Assembly: GCF_002994745.2 (NCBI RefSeq)
Contig: NC_037093.1
Span: 8,606,400-8,670,399, forward strand
Direction: 5' to 3'
DNA length: 64,000 nt
Source of the DNA: Rosa chinensis
Lineage: Eukaryota > Streptophyta > Magnoliopsida > Rosales > Rosaceae
Shown: positions 22,399 through 36,611 of the stretch, piece by piece
How the letters are laid out: each line of letters starts with the position of its first letter
Position numbering within the stretch: position 1 is the first letter of the stretch
The notes under the pieces: model-generated
Seen by the model: only the letters and a program-made list of their open reading frames with translations
The model's database searches: none
What the model was told of the DNA's origin: nothing
Program-made: the position numbers and the translations under genes

Positions 22399-25300
22399 TT
22401 ATGCTGGCGGATTAGGGTAGACTTTTGGCTTTGGCTTGACCTCTATCTCATTGACACTGCGAACAAAGATCGCATCTGGCTCATGACTGCAAGAGGAACA
22501 AATGACGCATTTAGCTTGATAAATGAACTCATAAAATTGATATACTGATACTTAGATGGAGAAATAGAGACAGGTCCATACGGTTTTTCTCCCTCCTCAA
22601 ATGTGTAACTTGAAGCCACAGCCAATAGGCGGCCGTCTCTGCTAAAAGAAAGAGCTGCAATGCTCGTTGGATACTTGGAGTACTGGAAGAAAAAAAAGGA
22701 GCATATTGACAGTTTATCATTTTCTAATTTCTCAAGGGGTGAGTCAAGATATCAGTGTTATTTAAGGCAAGTAGTTACCTGATATAGCCGCTTTTTGTTG
22801 TTCCCATCCCATACATTCACATAGCCATCACAACCTCCAGTAGCAAACGTACCGTATCTGCAGTTGAATTTCAGAAAATAACTGATAAACATGCACATGG
22901 AGTAGAAGAAAGTGCTACCACCACTACTTTAAAGCTCAAATTATTAGCATAATATTCATACCGAGTTCAAGAACAATAATTTCAATCCAACTCAAAAGTG
23001 TAATGTCCAAGTAAAGACTGCGAAATAATACTATAATGTCAAAGAATATGCCAGAATATTTGAACTCGTCACAATACGTTTCTACGTGTCAAATTTTAAA
23101 GCACAAGAATATCTTTCACTCTTAAGTTTTAATTAAAGCATCAACCTGACTACCAGCTAAATGAAGCTGATTGCTAACTGATACTGATTTTTAACTCGAC
23201 TCTCATATTCCGGAACAATTCTAACCCTTATGTATAGGATCCATACTTAAACCATTCCACTAAAGAGGAAGCTCTGAACTAAATTGACTACTGTGACATC
23301 CACAAGGTAACTATTGCAACAGGAAACACAGAATTGGTCCATAATCTCATTATGGATTTCATAAATAAAAAAGAATCAAAAGTTCAACAACACAGTATTT
23401 TAAGGTGAAATGTAACTTACATTGGATGAAATGCAATTGCATTTACTGGATATACAATGTCCCTTCCAGCCTCTGATTTTCTATGACACTTGAATGCATA
23501 TCTGCACCAAGGTTGTACCATTAATATAGGATGAAAGACACAATTGGGAGCATATCACATTTCAGCATGACTATATTTCAAAATTAATGTCCAACATATC
23601 TTCAAACTAACATAAGGATGAAACATACTTGGCACCATATCACATTTCAGCATGGCTGTATTTCAAAATAAAAGTCACATGACAAGCCCCTATGCTCAAA
23701 CCAGTTCACCACCCAAAAACCAGTGCACAGCATCAGAATGACAGTAATGATATAGTTATTTGACCAGAAAAGACTAAAAGCTAAGGAAGCACAGACAGCA
23801 GCCCAAGAATATAAAGTCTATTTTCACCAATCACACTTTATGCTGATAGCAGACTAATTTATATAGAGAAATTCACTAGTGATCACAGATAGGTTCTCTG
23901 GTACAGCTATCAAGAACTACTCTTCCCTTCTAGTATTTGGTGCCAATAGCATCTAAGGTGTTCTCAGCTTATTAAAAAAAGAAATATAAATGCCATGCAA
24001 CTGGATAATTGAACAAATCTAAAGCATTGTTCTGAACTATTTTATATTGTCTAAGAGCTGAATGCATACTTTTTGGTTTGACTAGCCTCTGAGAGATCAA
24101 AGAATTCCATTGCAACCCGTCCTTCAACAGAACTAAGAGCATAACCTACAAAAAGTAATCACAGAATTAGACCTCAAACACCCCAACAGTGAATACGAAA
24201 CCTGCATGGCACTCACAAAACCAAAGCCTACAAATGTCGTATTTCAAAACTGAATTTAATATAACAGGCACAAAGCCATATGGTAATATCGTTTCAAAGA
24301 CATTTGACAAACTTTACCAGGTGTAGGAAAAAAAAATGTACTTCCAAAGCTTGTTAAAAAGGAAATGTACCTGTTCCATTAGGATAACAGCGCACGCATC
24401 GAGTTTGATACTTCAATGAAGATTCCCTTCGTTGCTCAGGCTGTGACATATTTCTCAGATCATAGACATTCACATGTCTTCCAGCAGTTGCAACCACTAA
24501 ACGATTTCCGACCAGAGAAAGAGAATAAACACGCTCTGGCTGTTGATAAGTCCCAACAAGAGTACGCTCTTGTCCATTTGCCCCTCTAGGATCCCAACAC
24601 TTGAGTGTCTTATCCCAACTACCGGTGATCAGTTGCCCTGATAATATTAACACACATGAAAGTATGTTACAAATTCGGAAACTTCCAGTAAAACAAAACA
24701 AATCATCAGCTGTTGAACTTACATAAATGCGATTACTGTAAACTACCAATTATAGCATCAACATTGCAATAAATTTCAAATTCCATCCACATTACTAAAT
24801 CAACCAACGCAATAACTAACATTACGAAATCGGAGCATCTCAGAAACAAATTTCAACCAACAAATCGCCACCAAAATTTGCAGTAAAACACAATGGAAGC
24901 TGAAAATGAAACTAAATTCACAGACCTGCTGCATACGAGTACTCAACGCAACGAACCGGTGCGTCGTGCTTTCCTATAATATCTTCCTTATTGGAGTTGA
25001 AAACGAATCTGCAACATTGATATGGATTATACACAAAAGCTTTAAGATTTAAGAAATAGGTTGAGGAAAACAGAAAATTAGGGATTTTGAGGTGTACCGG
25101 CGGACGGTGTTGTCGGCGCTGGCGCTGAAGCCGGAGGAGTCGTCGTGGAAGCAGCAATCGAGGACGGGGCTGCCGTGCGTGAACTCTCCGCGGAGCACAT
25201 TGGCGGTGGCGTCGTACAATCGAACGGTCTGAGATGAAGAGAGAGAGAAGGATTAGAGAGAGAGAGAGAGAGAGGAGAGGTGGAGGGAGAAGAGGAGAGG

Positions 25301-25431
25301 CGAGGGCGTACCTTATCCCAAGAGGAGACGAGCAGGTGATCGCTGTGGTTGGAGAAGCGGAGGTTGGAGACGCCGTCGGCGGGGGGGTTGGAGAGCTCTC
25401 GGCCGGAGGACGCCGGAGGGACAGCTGTCAT
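22399..25431 (-). CDS. BUB3: Mitotic checkpoint protein BUB3 (WD40)
   Basis: Nine exons on the minus strand, all GT-AG: 25431-25312, 25228-25098, 25008-24926, 24637-24371, 24145-24070, 23501-23421, 22857-22779, 22682-22582 and 22486-22399. They total 1,026 nt, or 341 aa, the usual size for plant BUB3. Typical segments are [26 protein letters not shown] (blade 1), [37 protein letters not shown] and [20 protein letters not shown]. The C-terminus is [21 protein letters not shown]3 is a WD40 beta-propeller that binds BUB1/BUBR1-type kinases and phosphorylated kinetochore scaffold, and so delays anaphase. Intron 1 contains a (GA)n run (about 25255-25275). The first exon and promoter have a degenerate duplicate at 28158-28573. 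Confidence 0.94.
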
Positions 25432-28157
25432 CGCGGGATTGGCGGAGGGAGGCAGTGACGGTTAGGGTTTTTGAAATTTGAAGAAGTGAGAGAGTGACGG
25501 GGTTATTGTTTTGTGTGTGGAAATCGGGAGGAGAGAGAAAGAGAGAGGGAAGGTGGTTTGAAAAGACGGGGATGAAGGTTTTGGAATGGTGATATCCCCC
25601 AATTTGTTTCAAATTCAAAATAATCTCTCAGACTTCGTTGCTCTTCCGTCACATCCTTTTGTGGGCTGGGCTGCTTTGTTTTGCCCAACTCACCAGCCCA
25701 AATTGAAATAGTAATTCACTAATTCATCCTCGAACGTTGAACGGTAGGAAACATGATAGTGTAGTCCTCATGGAAGAGTTTTTCTATTTGAACCTCCAAA
25801 TTTACTCATTTGATCTCTATGCTTTTTACACCTCTTATCAAATTTTTAAATACTAAATTTGCTCACTAAATCTCACTAAATTTTCTCAAATAACCTCACT
25901 CATATAATTTGCAAACAAATTATTATCTTTAAAATAAAAAATTTAGTCATTTCAATGATTTAATCACTCTATAAATCTTAACTATATATACATTTCTTAG
26001 TTAAAGTTGAGTTTCAAAAATTAATGTCTAATCAATAAGAAAATGCCATGAACTATTATGTTTTTTTATTTAAAAAATTTCTATTTTAGCTGTGCAAAAT
26101 AAAAAAAATGAAGAAATCATTTGTTTTTATTCTCAAAAAAAAAAATCATTCGTTTTTTTAATGTTTATTTTTTTTTCTGTATTTTTTGTACCACATGATT
26201 AATTATTTAAATATTTTTTTTATTTTTTTATTTTTTGCAAATATAATAGATTGACTTATATTTAGGTCATAAATCATAAGAGGAATTATTTTGTTTTCCC
26301 TCACCAATATGCGTTCAACATATATATCATACATTTTTATTTCACATGATCTTAATACATTTTTATATATTTAATTCTTATTAAATATATATGAATAAAT
26401 ATTTAATTCTTATTAACTATATATGAATGCTTTAATGAGTATGTAGTGAAATTGGAAAATGAAAATAGATAAGGAAAATAATAAGGAATACAATCTAATA
26501 TTATTGAATCTGAAAGTCTACATAAAATAAATGTAATATTTTTTTGGTATAATTATTGTCCTTAATAGTCATTTTATAGTAGGTTATATATGTCATTTAA
26601 TAATTCAAAATAGAGTGAGGTCAAGTGAGCAGATTTGGAGGTCCCAATAGAAACTCTCCTCATGGAATCATGGATACATGTAATTGGTCTAATGTGGTAA
26701 TAACAACATAGTGGTTGATCCATTTTACCTTTTTTTTTTACTTTGCCCACTGTATGCATGTGTCGCCGCTATATTTGACGGGACTACATATATGTAACAA
26801 TCTTAAACACACGATAATTACTCAAACATTAGACTATGTGGATTTTCTTTATACATATCAGTGTTTTAACAAAACGCAAGGCATAAAATTTACCTTTACA
26901 TCAGTTTTGATACTAAAGTGATGAAACACAAAAAACGCAAAACAAGGTATAAAAAGCACACAAAGAGCTGCCTAAGAAGCATGCCTAGCAAATTTTTTTT
27001 TTTTTCAAAACTCAAAACGACGTCATTTGAAATTTCAACTTTAAATCTTTGATAATTTTGTTGAATCAATGATTCTAGTACTTTACTTATTATGAATGAA
27101 TGAAAATTAACAGTGTTTTTTGTTTACTATTAAGAATTATAATTACACAAGTATAATCGTTTATACCGTAAGGTTTACGTCTTATTGAGACTTTCCCGAT
27201 AACGCCTAGGGTTGTGCCCTAGCGTTTTAAAACATTGATACATATATGACTTATACACCGCTGACGGCTGAAAATAAATGCACAGTTTTAAGTTGTTATA
27301 ATTTTTGCTTTTATATTTAATACATGTGGTTGAGATGCATTTGTCCCTCACAGTCCCTTAGGTAACCAAATCTGGTATGATTACTATATCGTGAGAAGAT
27401 ATCAACAACCAAAGTACAAAATTAAAAGCAAGCAAAGTTCCTATTTGACTTTTCTTTACATACTTAATTCTAAGTGAACGCACCGAATCAAATTATTTCA
27501 AATATGTAATTATAGTCTAAAAAGCTAGTTAATCAACAACATATTTAAATCATCAAGCATATATGAAAGTTTAGTCTATAATTGAATTAATCCTAGTACA
27601 AAAAAGTTTAGTGGATGCTTTGTGTAGTCATAGATATTAGAGTTACACATGGTTGCTTTCTATTTCAACTTGTTCTTTCCTCATTATATTATGTCTATCT
27701 AAGGGAGGAGGTTTGAGATTCTATATATGGAATGCTTTGTTTCAACTAAATACAGAAATACTGAAAGCTGCATGGTTGATACCAAAGGCTTCAGATGTAA
27801 TACAAGCATGAAATCTTGAATGAGGTACATGCTGTTATCAGTTTTATTTTAGAAGTAATATTGTGCTAGTGTCATTGAGACTCATGGAATGATCAGATTA
27901 GAAAACTAGAATCAACAATTTAATTTGTGAAAGTTCTTACAATGATTATAGAATGTGGGTTTTTGGGATTGAGTAGTATATGATCCAGGAATACGACTTA
28001 TATGAGATCCTTGCATCACATACTTGGTTCTTAAGTATTGAGACTGGAGATGGGTCAGTGTTGAAACAGAGGTTTGAATATGGTTTTGGAAAAAAGGAAT
28101 GCTAGAGTCAATCGTCCAACGAATGATAATGTTCCAGTGGATAGAGATGACGAGGCA
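25432..28157. other. BUB3 promoter region and AT-rich intergenic sequence
   Basis: The first about 300 bp upstream of the BUB3 start are GA-rich and then hold sequence duplicated at 28260-28560. The rest (25,800-28,100) is very AT-rich with poly(A)/poly(T) runs and no credible ORF. A stretch at about 26,740-26,865 is repeated at about 52,255-52,380. Confidence 0.6.
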
Positions 28158-28573
28158 ACGGTGTACCTTGTCTCATGGGAAGACGAGCATGTGGTCACTA
28201 TGGTTGGAGAAGTGGAGGTTGGAGGACAGTGGATGAACAGTCTTCACAGGATTGGCTAAGGCAGTGATTGGTTAGGGTTTTTGAAATTTGAAGAAGTGAT
28301 GGGGTTATCGTTTGTGCAAATTAGGATGAGAGAGAAAGAGAGGAGGAAGCAGGTGGTTTGAAAAGACGTGATGAAGGTTTTGGAATGATGATCCCAATCA
28401 TTTCAAATTCAAAATCTTGAACCAGTTCACCCTTGACATCCTTTCTCGGTTGGGTTGCCTTGTTTTGTCCACAATCAGCCCAAATTATATATACTAGCCC
28501 ATAGAAATAATAATTCATCCTTGAACGTTGAACATTGGAAAAAATTATTGAGTGGTCCTGACTACTATGTGTC
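28158..28573 (-). pseudogene. Degenerate duplicate of BUB3 exon 1 and promoter
   Basis: The sequence parallels 25310-25740. It has the exon 1 donor side (GTGTACCTTGTCTCATGGGA against GCGTACCTTATCCCAAGAGG) and a GTTGGAGAAG.GGAGGTTGGAG block. It then has GGTTAGGGTTTTTGAAATTTG and the upstream GTGGTTTGAAAAGACG and CCTTGAACGTTGAAC blocks. Deletions and substitutions have destroyed the BUB3 start and reading frame. It ends where the retrotransposon inserted at 28579. Confidence 0.8.
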
Positions 28574-28578
28574 GACAG

Positions 28579-29563
28579 TGTTTGGCTCCAGTTTTGTTGC
28601 AGCTGGTCAACAGTCTCTTTTCTGCGTAGGTGTGCCAGCACTGTTCGGGTGTGGTCATCGGGGGTGTCCTATGACCTGACTTCTTTTGAGCGATTGTGGA
28701 CGAGGAGAGCACCAACCTCATCGCGGGATTCTTTATGCCTTGTGGTGAGGACTTTTGCTAAGTTTCTTCAAATCACACAATCGATATTCGACGTCATAGA
28801 TCGAGTAGAGAGAAAATCACTGGGAAGTGGGGAGAACTAAAGTGTGACTTTAGCTTGGCTGGTTTGCGAGGGCGTTACCCTTGCTTGGCTAGTTCCGCAA
28901 CCGTTGTGGTCGCGATACTACAGTCGGCTCCCGAGGAGACTAGGACCGAATCACGTTGACAGAGGGGTTGGTGGCACTGACAGTCGGCTCCTGAGGATTC
29001 TGGGATTGGAGTGTGGTCACCGGTAAGAGAAGGAGAGGGGTTGCTCCGGAAAGGCTTGGATGATCATAGAGATGAATTGATGAATTGTGTCTGTGTTGTT
29101 ACTTCGTCGTAGCCTCTATATATAGGCTATCAAGCCATAGTGGTTGGCCTTAAACAAATCATGATGGGTTAAGCACTTAAGCACTAATGGAATCATGATA
29201 GGTTTTCTAATTAAGCACTAATGGAATCATGGTGGGTTAAGCACTTATGGAATCATGATAGGTTTTCCAATTAAGCACTAATGAAATCAAGATAGGTTTT
29301 CCTTGTTGGTCACCATGAAATGTAGTTTAATGCTTCCCCACGTGCATGCCATATTCCTTAATTGAATGGAGTATGAATATTCGCATGGGCGTGCCTTTTC
29401 TTGCAGCTTGCATAATCTTCCATAATTCTGCAGGTAGGCTTTATTTAGCCTCTAATAATATATTTCGAACTTGTCGACAATATATAGCTTGAGCCATTGA
29501 CATTGACTCAATTTCTCCAAGACACGCCTTGTCAGGCCAAATTGCTCATTTTGGGTTCAAACA
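28579..29563 (-). repeat. Outer Gypsy 3' LTR (985 bp)
   Basis: Matches 51200-52190 along its length with many substitutions and small indels (for example around 28,837). It contains short internal repeats of the type TAATGGAATCATGATAGGTTT at about 29,190-29,300. A CTATATATAGGC run near 29,115 serves as TATA box on the minus strand. Confidence 0.9.
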
Positions 29564-30329
29564 TTGCCCCCCAGACCTCGAAGTCAAAGGTCTTCATCTT
29601 GACTGAAGAGGTCTTGAATCAACACTGCTCTTATAATGTCGTTGCTCCAAAGCCACTTGTATTGGCTTCACTGAAATTACTTGACTGATTCCATATAGGC
29701 CTCTAAATAGGTCATAAAGCTTGAATGCCACAATCTGAATTGCCTTTGTCATGAACTGACTCTTTCTTTGCCAACTTTATTGCCCCCCATGTATCTGATG
29801 TCTGGTATGCAGTGAATTAGCGAAACTTGGGCAGGTTGTAGGAGATCAGAACTTTAGCGTGCCCCCCATGCGAAGGAGACTGCTTTTGATTGTGAATGAG
29901 GATCCTTCTCTTCCTTGGTGGTAGCTTCGCCATGTGTATAGCAGCAAGTATCTGCCTTGTTCACTGGCTCTCTGTTGATTTTCTCAAATGTAGGTGTTGG
30001 AGCCGCTTCGCTGGCTAGATCAAGTTTGATCAAGGCCTATAGTACTTGGCGAAATAAGATGCTGAATAGCAAACTGTTTGCTGCCATTTAATCCTTCGCG
30101 AATCTTATGCTGAAGAGGATGATTAAATCATGGCTATCGACATCATGACATGTGACCAAGTGAACCCACCATACTTGCTGCAACTTTAGCATCTAAAACC
30201 GCATGGGTTTTAATCATGTTTAATTAAAAATATCAGGCCACTACGCTGGCCCTGCATTTGTAGGGAAAGATGCAATATCATCTCTTCACCGCCGCCTCAG
30301 ATGCAATTCTCAAGATGGAATAATGATTA
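29564..30329. other. Outer Gypsy 3' untranslated region
   Basis: Between the left LTR and the nested insertion. It holds three copies of a TGCCCCCCA motif (29,565, 29,781 and 29,862), each reading as a polypurine tract on the minus strand. No protein is recognisable. Confidence 0.55.
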
Positions 30330-30334
30330 ATTAA

Positions 30335-30849
30335 TGTACATGCATGTCCATTTGCAAGCATAATTAGCTACAATGAGCCACGCTCATGGTACCACCAGGG
30401 GTACCAACGCCCACCATATGAGTGACTGGCGTAAAGACAGTTAGCCGGGTTACCGCCTGAGCCCCGGATCAACCCCAAAGCACCGCCGACGCGCCACCAC
30501 GCGCCGTGTCAAGATGGCATCAGAAGCTACTGAAACTGGGAACTGAAGCACCATCAGTCCCACATCGAAAACAAAGAGAAGATCATCCTCTTCCTCACCT
30601 ATAAAAGGTTCTCTCCTCTCTCCTCATTAATGACGCATTCAATACTTACCTACTATTACTTTGTCAACATAAATACATTGACTAACTTAGGCATCGGAGA
30701 GTTGAAGACTGCCCGGCGCGGTCTCCCTCTGACGCCCATTGTATTTTATTTGACAGGTAACGGGAACCACTCACAACAAAGGTATCGATCCGCCCGCCGG
30801 ATCAGCGTTAACTAAGGTCCAGCTACCGCTAGACTTTTAGACATTAACA
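30335..30849 (+). repeat. Inner Gypsy 5' LTR (515 bp)
   Basis: Begins TGTACATGCATG and ends GACATTAACA. The promoter TATA box CTATAAAAGG lies at about 30,600, with a C/T-rich initiation region after it. Confidence 0.95.
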
Positions 30850-30902
30850 TTGGCGCCGTCTGTGGGAATCCTTGAACAGAAGGCCATCCCATCACAGTTA
30901 CC

Positions 30903-33900
30903 ATGACTAACGGTAGCGGGGGAAATATCGGGGAGCAGGCAGACCAGTCCGCCGTTCCCCAACCCGCCCGCCCAGCGGTAAGCATCAACCGCGCACTATT
31001 CAACACCCCGGTCAACCCAGGCGGTGAAACAAATCCAAGCAGCAGCCGTCCCCCAGGTTAGGACCTCACCGCCTTGTATGAACTGGCGCTGGCGGACCTC
31101 CACAAAGCAAACAGAGAGCGCGAGCAGGAACGCAAGGAGAAGGCGGAGGCCCAAAACCAAGTGGCCACGCTGATGACAAGTTTCGACGAGCTAAGGCGAA
31201 CGCTGGACGCAAACGCCAACCCTGCACGAAGTGAGCAGTCACACAGCACCAGACACAGCCGGCCTACCGCTGGTATAGGACCCATCGTGCAAATGCAGGT
31301 ACCGCTAAGCCCACCTGAGCTGGCAGGAATGGGACCACCCCCTATCCCACAACTGCCGGAGCAGGAGGCGGAGTCATCACTGCGCACCCACCACTCGAGG
31401 ATTAGAACAAGGACTGAGGGTAATCTACCCATTCCCGGGCGGGGGTTCGCTCCGCGGAACGCCCGAGCGGGCCCCGCTGGCGACGCAACCACCCAAATTT
31501 TGGAGAGGATGCAGCAGTTAGAACGGAGATTAATCCTGGCGGAGGCAGGCACCCCGGCGCCAGCCCCAAACCCACTCTTCGCGTCCAGGCCAGGCCCATT
31601 CACCGCCACAATTTTGCAAGCCGTCAGACCAGCGTTTGCAAAGACCCCAAAAATGTCACATTATAGCGGTAAGACCGATCCCTTCGTCCACATGGACACG
31701 TTCAAGAAGGTCACCAACAACAAGGGATTTGATGACGCCACCCTGTGCCACTTGTTCAGCGAAACGCTGGATAGTGAGGCAATGAGTTGGTTTTTCGAGT
31801 GTCCGCCAGGGTCCATCGACTCATTCCACGCATTATCTCATGCTTTCCTCTCTCGATTCATCTTGTTGTCCGCCGGTCATCACAACACGAGCCAGTTGTT
31901 TGGCGTCAGACAGGGAGGGGACGAATCATTGAAGGCATCCGTCACAAGATGGCGAGCGGCAGCATCTCAGTGCCGCGATCTCGACAAAACAATGGCTTCG
32001 GCAGCTTTCAAGCAGGGACTCCTCAAGGGACCATTCCTCTATCACCTCAACTACAATCATCCAAATGCGGCGTATGATCACCTTATGAGTGAGGCGGTCA
32101 TTCATGCCCAGGCAGAGTTTATCACATATGGAGAAACCCCACCGCCACCAGCAACACCAACAAAGTCATCTCAACCCTCCTCCAGCCATCAAGAGACTGC
32201 CAGCAAAGCCCCCACTGCACCGCCAGCTGACAAGAAGAGGGAGTGGCAGCAGGGCGGTTACCAAAGCAAGAGGCAGAAAGACAACCACTACAAGGGCAAC
32301 CGCCAATCCCATGGGGACAATCGCAACAAGCAGACGGAATCCTCTCAGCGGTATGCAGTGTTCACCGTCCTCACAGCCTCGTACGAGGAGATTTACAATC
32401 AGTGCAAGGATCAGATACCACCGCCACCCTCACCGAGATTCCCCAAAAAGGGTAAGCCAAGAAACACCGGCATGTGGTGCAAGTACCACGAGGACAGCGG
32501 TCACAATACCAACAGTTGCAACGCTCTCAAAACAACCATTGAGACCCTATACCGTGACGGCAAGATGGATCAATTCAAGGTGCGCCAACCGCCACCTGTG
32601 ATTGCCAACATTGAGCCACTGGGCCGCATCAACACCATCGACGGCGGGGCTCCAATCACCAACATGTCTCACAGGGCAAGAAAGCGTTACGCACGCGCCA
32701 ATCACCCAAAGGAAGTCTGTAACATCCGCTACGAGAGATCCACCAAACTCCCAAAGTCTGGTTGGGAGCCCATCACCTTCTCAGAGGAGGAGGAGCGCGG
32801 AGTACATCTACCCCATGACGACCCATTCCTGATCGATGCCATTCTCGACAGATGGTCAGTAGGAAGAATCTTGGTGGATAGCGGATCTGCTGTCAATGTC
32901 ATATTCAGCGGTTGTTACAACAACCTTAAGCGGAACAAGAAACTACTACAAGACCATGAGCCATTGCTTAGCTTCTCCGGCGATATCACTCAGCCGCTGG
33001 GTTCTGACTACATGCGGTTAACCATCGGCTCCAGTCCATGTATGGCGGAGGTACATACCGAATTTATAATTGTGGACTGTTTCAGTTCGTATAACGCCAT
33101 CATAGGACGGCCGGCACTCAACAAGCTCAAATGCATCATCGCCGGATACATGCTTCTCATGAAGTTCCCCACACCCAACGGCACGGGCTGTGTCAGGGGA
33201 AGTCAGCAACTGGCACGAGAATGCTACTCTACCACCATTGCGCGGTCAACCCGCCGCCACGAAATCCTAACGGTAGGAAATCAGGCACCGCCACCAGATA
33301 TCTTCGAGGATCCTAGGGATGAGGAGGAGAAATACGTAAGGAAGGAACCGGTCAATCCTGAAACATCGTTGAAGGTCATCAGCATCTCTGACGAGCACCC
33401 AGAGCGGACAGTCCGCATAGGAGCTCAGCTAGACCCAGAAGTAGCCGCAGAACTCACTCAATTCCTGTGGGACAACGCCGCCGTTTTCGCATGGTCATAT
33501 GCGGACATGCCAGGTATCTCTCCCGAAATCATCACACACAAACTAACCATTAAGCCATCCTTCCATCCCATCAAGCAGAGGCGAAGGGCCTTCGACGAGG
33601 AGAAATACCGCGCCATAGGAGAAGAGGTCGCCAAACTCCAGGGCATTGGATTCATCCGCCAGGTAATCTATCCCCAATGGATCTCCAACCTGGTCATGGT
33701 CAAGAAGCCTAGCGGCAAGTGGCGGATGTGTGTCGACTTCAAAAATCTCAACAAGGCGTGCCCAAAGGACAGTTTCCCTCTCCCACGCATTGATCAGCTG
33801 GTTGACGCAACCGCCGGGCATGAACTCCTCAGCATGATGGACGCTTTCTCCGGCTACAATCAGATCAAGATGCATCCCAGCGATCAGGAGTGTACCACCT

Positions 33901-36611
33901 TCACCACCGACAAGGGCCTCTATTGCTACAATGTTATGCCTTTCGGTCTGAAGAACGCCGGAGCAACTTATCAGCGGCTGATGAATGCTATGTTCGCTGA
34001 ACATTTGGGCAAGATAATCGAGGTCTACGTGGACGACATGTTGGTCAAGAGTATAAAGGCCAGCGGACACGTGGCAAACCTCAAGATCATAGTTACCATC
34101 CTCCTGGCCTATGGCATGCGCCTCAACCCAGAAAAATGCTTCTTTGGCGTCACCGCCAGCAAATTTCTGGGTTATATTGTCAGTGAACGAGGCATCGAGG
34201 CTAACCCGGACAAGGTGCAGGCCATACTCGACCTGGCAGACCCTGAGTATAAGGTACACGTCCAATGCCTCCAAGGCAAGTTAACCGCCCTCTCTCGATT
34301 CATCTCCAGGCTCACTGACAGGTGTGCCCCATTTTTCAAACTCCTCAAAACAACTCACAAGAAAGTCATCAACTGGAACCCAGAATGTCAGGCGGCGTTT
34401 CAGGGCTTGAAGGATTACCTGGCGGCAGTCCCACTACTCTCTATCCCTGTGCAAGGAGAGACACTGTTCATATACCTAGCGGTATCGGTATCAGCGGTGA
34501 GTTGCGCCATTGTCCGGCGGGAGGGACAGGACGAGCTCCCAGTTTTCTACGCCGGCAGGGGCATGAACGGGGCAGAAACAAGGTATCCACCCTTAGAGCA
34601 GCTAGCTCTTGCACTCATCGTTGCCGCCAGGCGCCTCCGCCAGTATTTTCAAGCGCACACAATCCACGTGCTGACCAATCAACCACTGAGACAGGTGATG
34701 CAGAACCCTGAACATTCAGGGCGCCTCAGCAAGTGGGCCATCGAGCTCAGTGAATTTGACATAGACTACAAGCCAAGAACCGCCATGAAGGGTCAGGCGG
34801 TAGCGGACTTCATCGCCGAGCTCACTGAGCGTCAGCCCAGTCCCAGCACGGAAAATGAACCCGGGACGGAAATGGTCACCGCTAAGGAGCCAACTCCCCT
34901 ACAATCAGATTGGAACCTGCATGTGGACGGCTCCGCCAGCGCCAAGGCCAGCGGCGCAGGAGTCATCCTCACAGGCCCTGGGGGGCTGAATGTGGAATAC
35001 GCACTAAAATTCAACTTCAAAGCCTCCAACAACATGGCGGAATACGAAGCACTCATTGCCGGCCTACTCCTCGCCATCGATTCAGGGGCTGACAGCGTCA
35101 ACATCTTCAGTGATTCCCAGTTGGTCGTTAACCAGGTCAATGACAGCTTCCAGGCCAAGGACCAACAGTTAGCGGCATACTTGGGGTACGTTAAGACACT
35201 CCTCAAGAAATTCAAATTTCATAACATCACACAAATCCCCAGGGAAAAGAACGCCAAGGCTGATTCACTGGCAAGGCTAGCAACCGCCCAGCCACATCAG
35301 AGTCCAGCGGACACAAGAGTGGAATGTCTTGACAAGCCAAGTATCACAAAAACCCTGGCGGAGATCTTCAACATTGAGGTCAATACCAGCTGGATGGACG
35401 AAGTCATTCAGTACAAGCGCAACGGCACATTGCCGGACGACAAAGTTAAGGCGCGACAACTCCAGCGGAGGGCAACCCGCTACAACATCCAGAACGGCAA
35501 GCTGTACCGCCAGGGATTCACCCATCCCAACCTCCGCTGCCTAACCCCAGAGGAGGGAAAGGTCGTTCTGGCAGCAATTCATAGCGGAGAATGCGGAAAC
35601 CATTCAGGCGCCAGATCCTTAGCCAATCGCACAATGCGACAAGGCTATTTTTGGCCTACTCTCGGCGACGATGCCCGCCAGGTAGCAAGATCATGCCACA
35701 AGTGCCAACAATTTGCTGACATCCCGCATGCACCGGCGGAACCACTATCGGTCATCGTCGCCCCATGGATCCACTCAACTTGGGGCCTGGATCTGATGGG
35801 AAAATTTCAAACCGCCAAGGGCCAGTTCAAGTACATCATAGTGGCTATCGACTACGACAGCAAGTGGATAGAGGCGGAACCACTAACAGCAATAACTACC
35901 GCCAAGGTAATTCACTTCCTCTGGAAGAACATCTACTGCCGTTACGGTGTCCCACACACGATAATCACCGACAATGGCACACAATTCAACAACAAGGAGC
36001 TCATCTCTTTCACCGCCAACTTGGGTACTAAGATGAGTTTTGCATCTGTCGCCCACCCCCAGACCAATGGTCAGGTCGAAGCAGCAAACAAGATAATCAA
36101 AAGGCTGCTGAAGAAAAAACTCGACAAAGCAAAGGGTCTATGGGCGGAGAAACTCCCGGAAGTTCTATGGGCCATCAGAACAACCCCAACTTCCGCAACA
36201 GGTGAAACTCCCTTCTGCATGATGTTCGGAACGGAGGCTGTCCTGCCCATTGAGGTCTCTCAACCTACCGCCAGAGTCGAGGGCTACCGCCCAGAGACCA
36301 ACACTGACGGCATCAACCTGGACAAGGACCTCCTGGAGGAAAAGCGACACAGGGCCCACCTATGCAACCTGCAAAACAAGCAGCGGGTATCGCGTTTCTA
36401 CAACGCCAGAGTCAAGGCCCGGAACCTCCAACTGGGGGACTGGGTAATGAAGGAAGTCATTCCACCGCCAACAAAGCTTCGCCCAACTTGGGAAGGTCCA
36501 TACAAAATTGTGGAAGTCGTTAGCCCAGGCACCTTCTACTTAATGGACAAGGACGGCGTCACAACGACCCACCCTTGGAATACCGAACACCTTCGGTATT
36601 ATTACAAATAG
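30903..36611 (+). pseudogene. Inner Gypsy gag-pol polyprotein (one in-frame TAG)
   Basis: The frame opens at ATG 30903 and is open to 36611 except for a TAG at 31059-31061 (codon 53). Downstream it is uninterrupted for more than 1,840 codons. Domains in order: gag (about 31,650-32,150); zinc-binding motif CKYHEDSGHNTNSC (about 32,478); aspartic protease ILVDSGSAVNVIF (about 32,870); reverse transcriptase with YVDDM (about 34,027); Ty3-type RNase H; and a second, archaeal-like RNase H starting NLHVDGSASAKASGAG (about 34,915). Last is integrase, with an HHCC finger (to CHKCQQF, about 35,700) and a D,D-35-E core including TDNGTQFNN. No chromodomain is visible. The double RNase H marks the Tat lineage. 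The TAG could be one point mutation or be read through. Confidence 0.92.

Noticed and set aside
28074..28259. Plus-strand 61-codon frame
   Set aside because: It is the complement of the degenerate BUB3 exon 1 copy.
31787..36447. Many shorter plus and minus frames inside gag-pol
   Set aside because: They are alternative frames of one long polyprotein with clear domain order.
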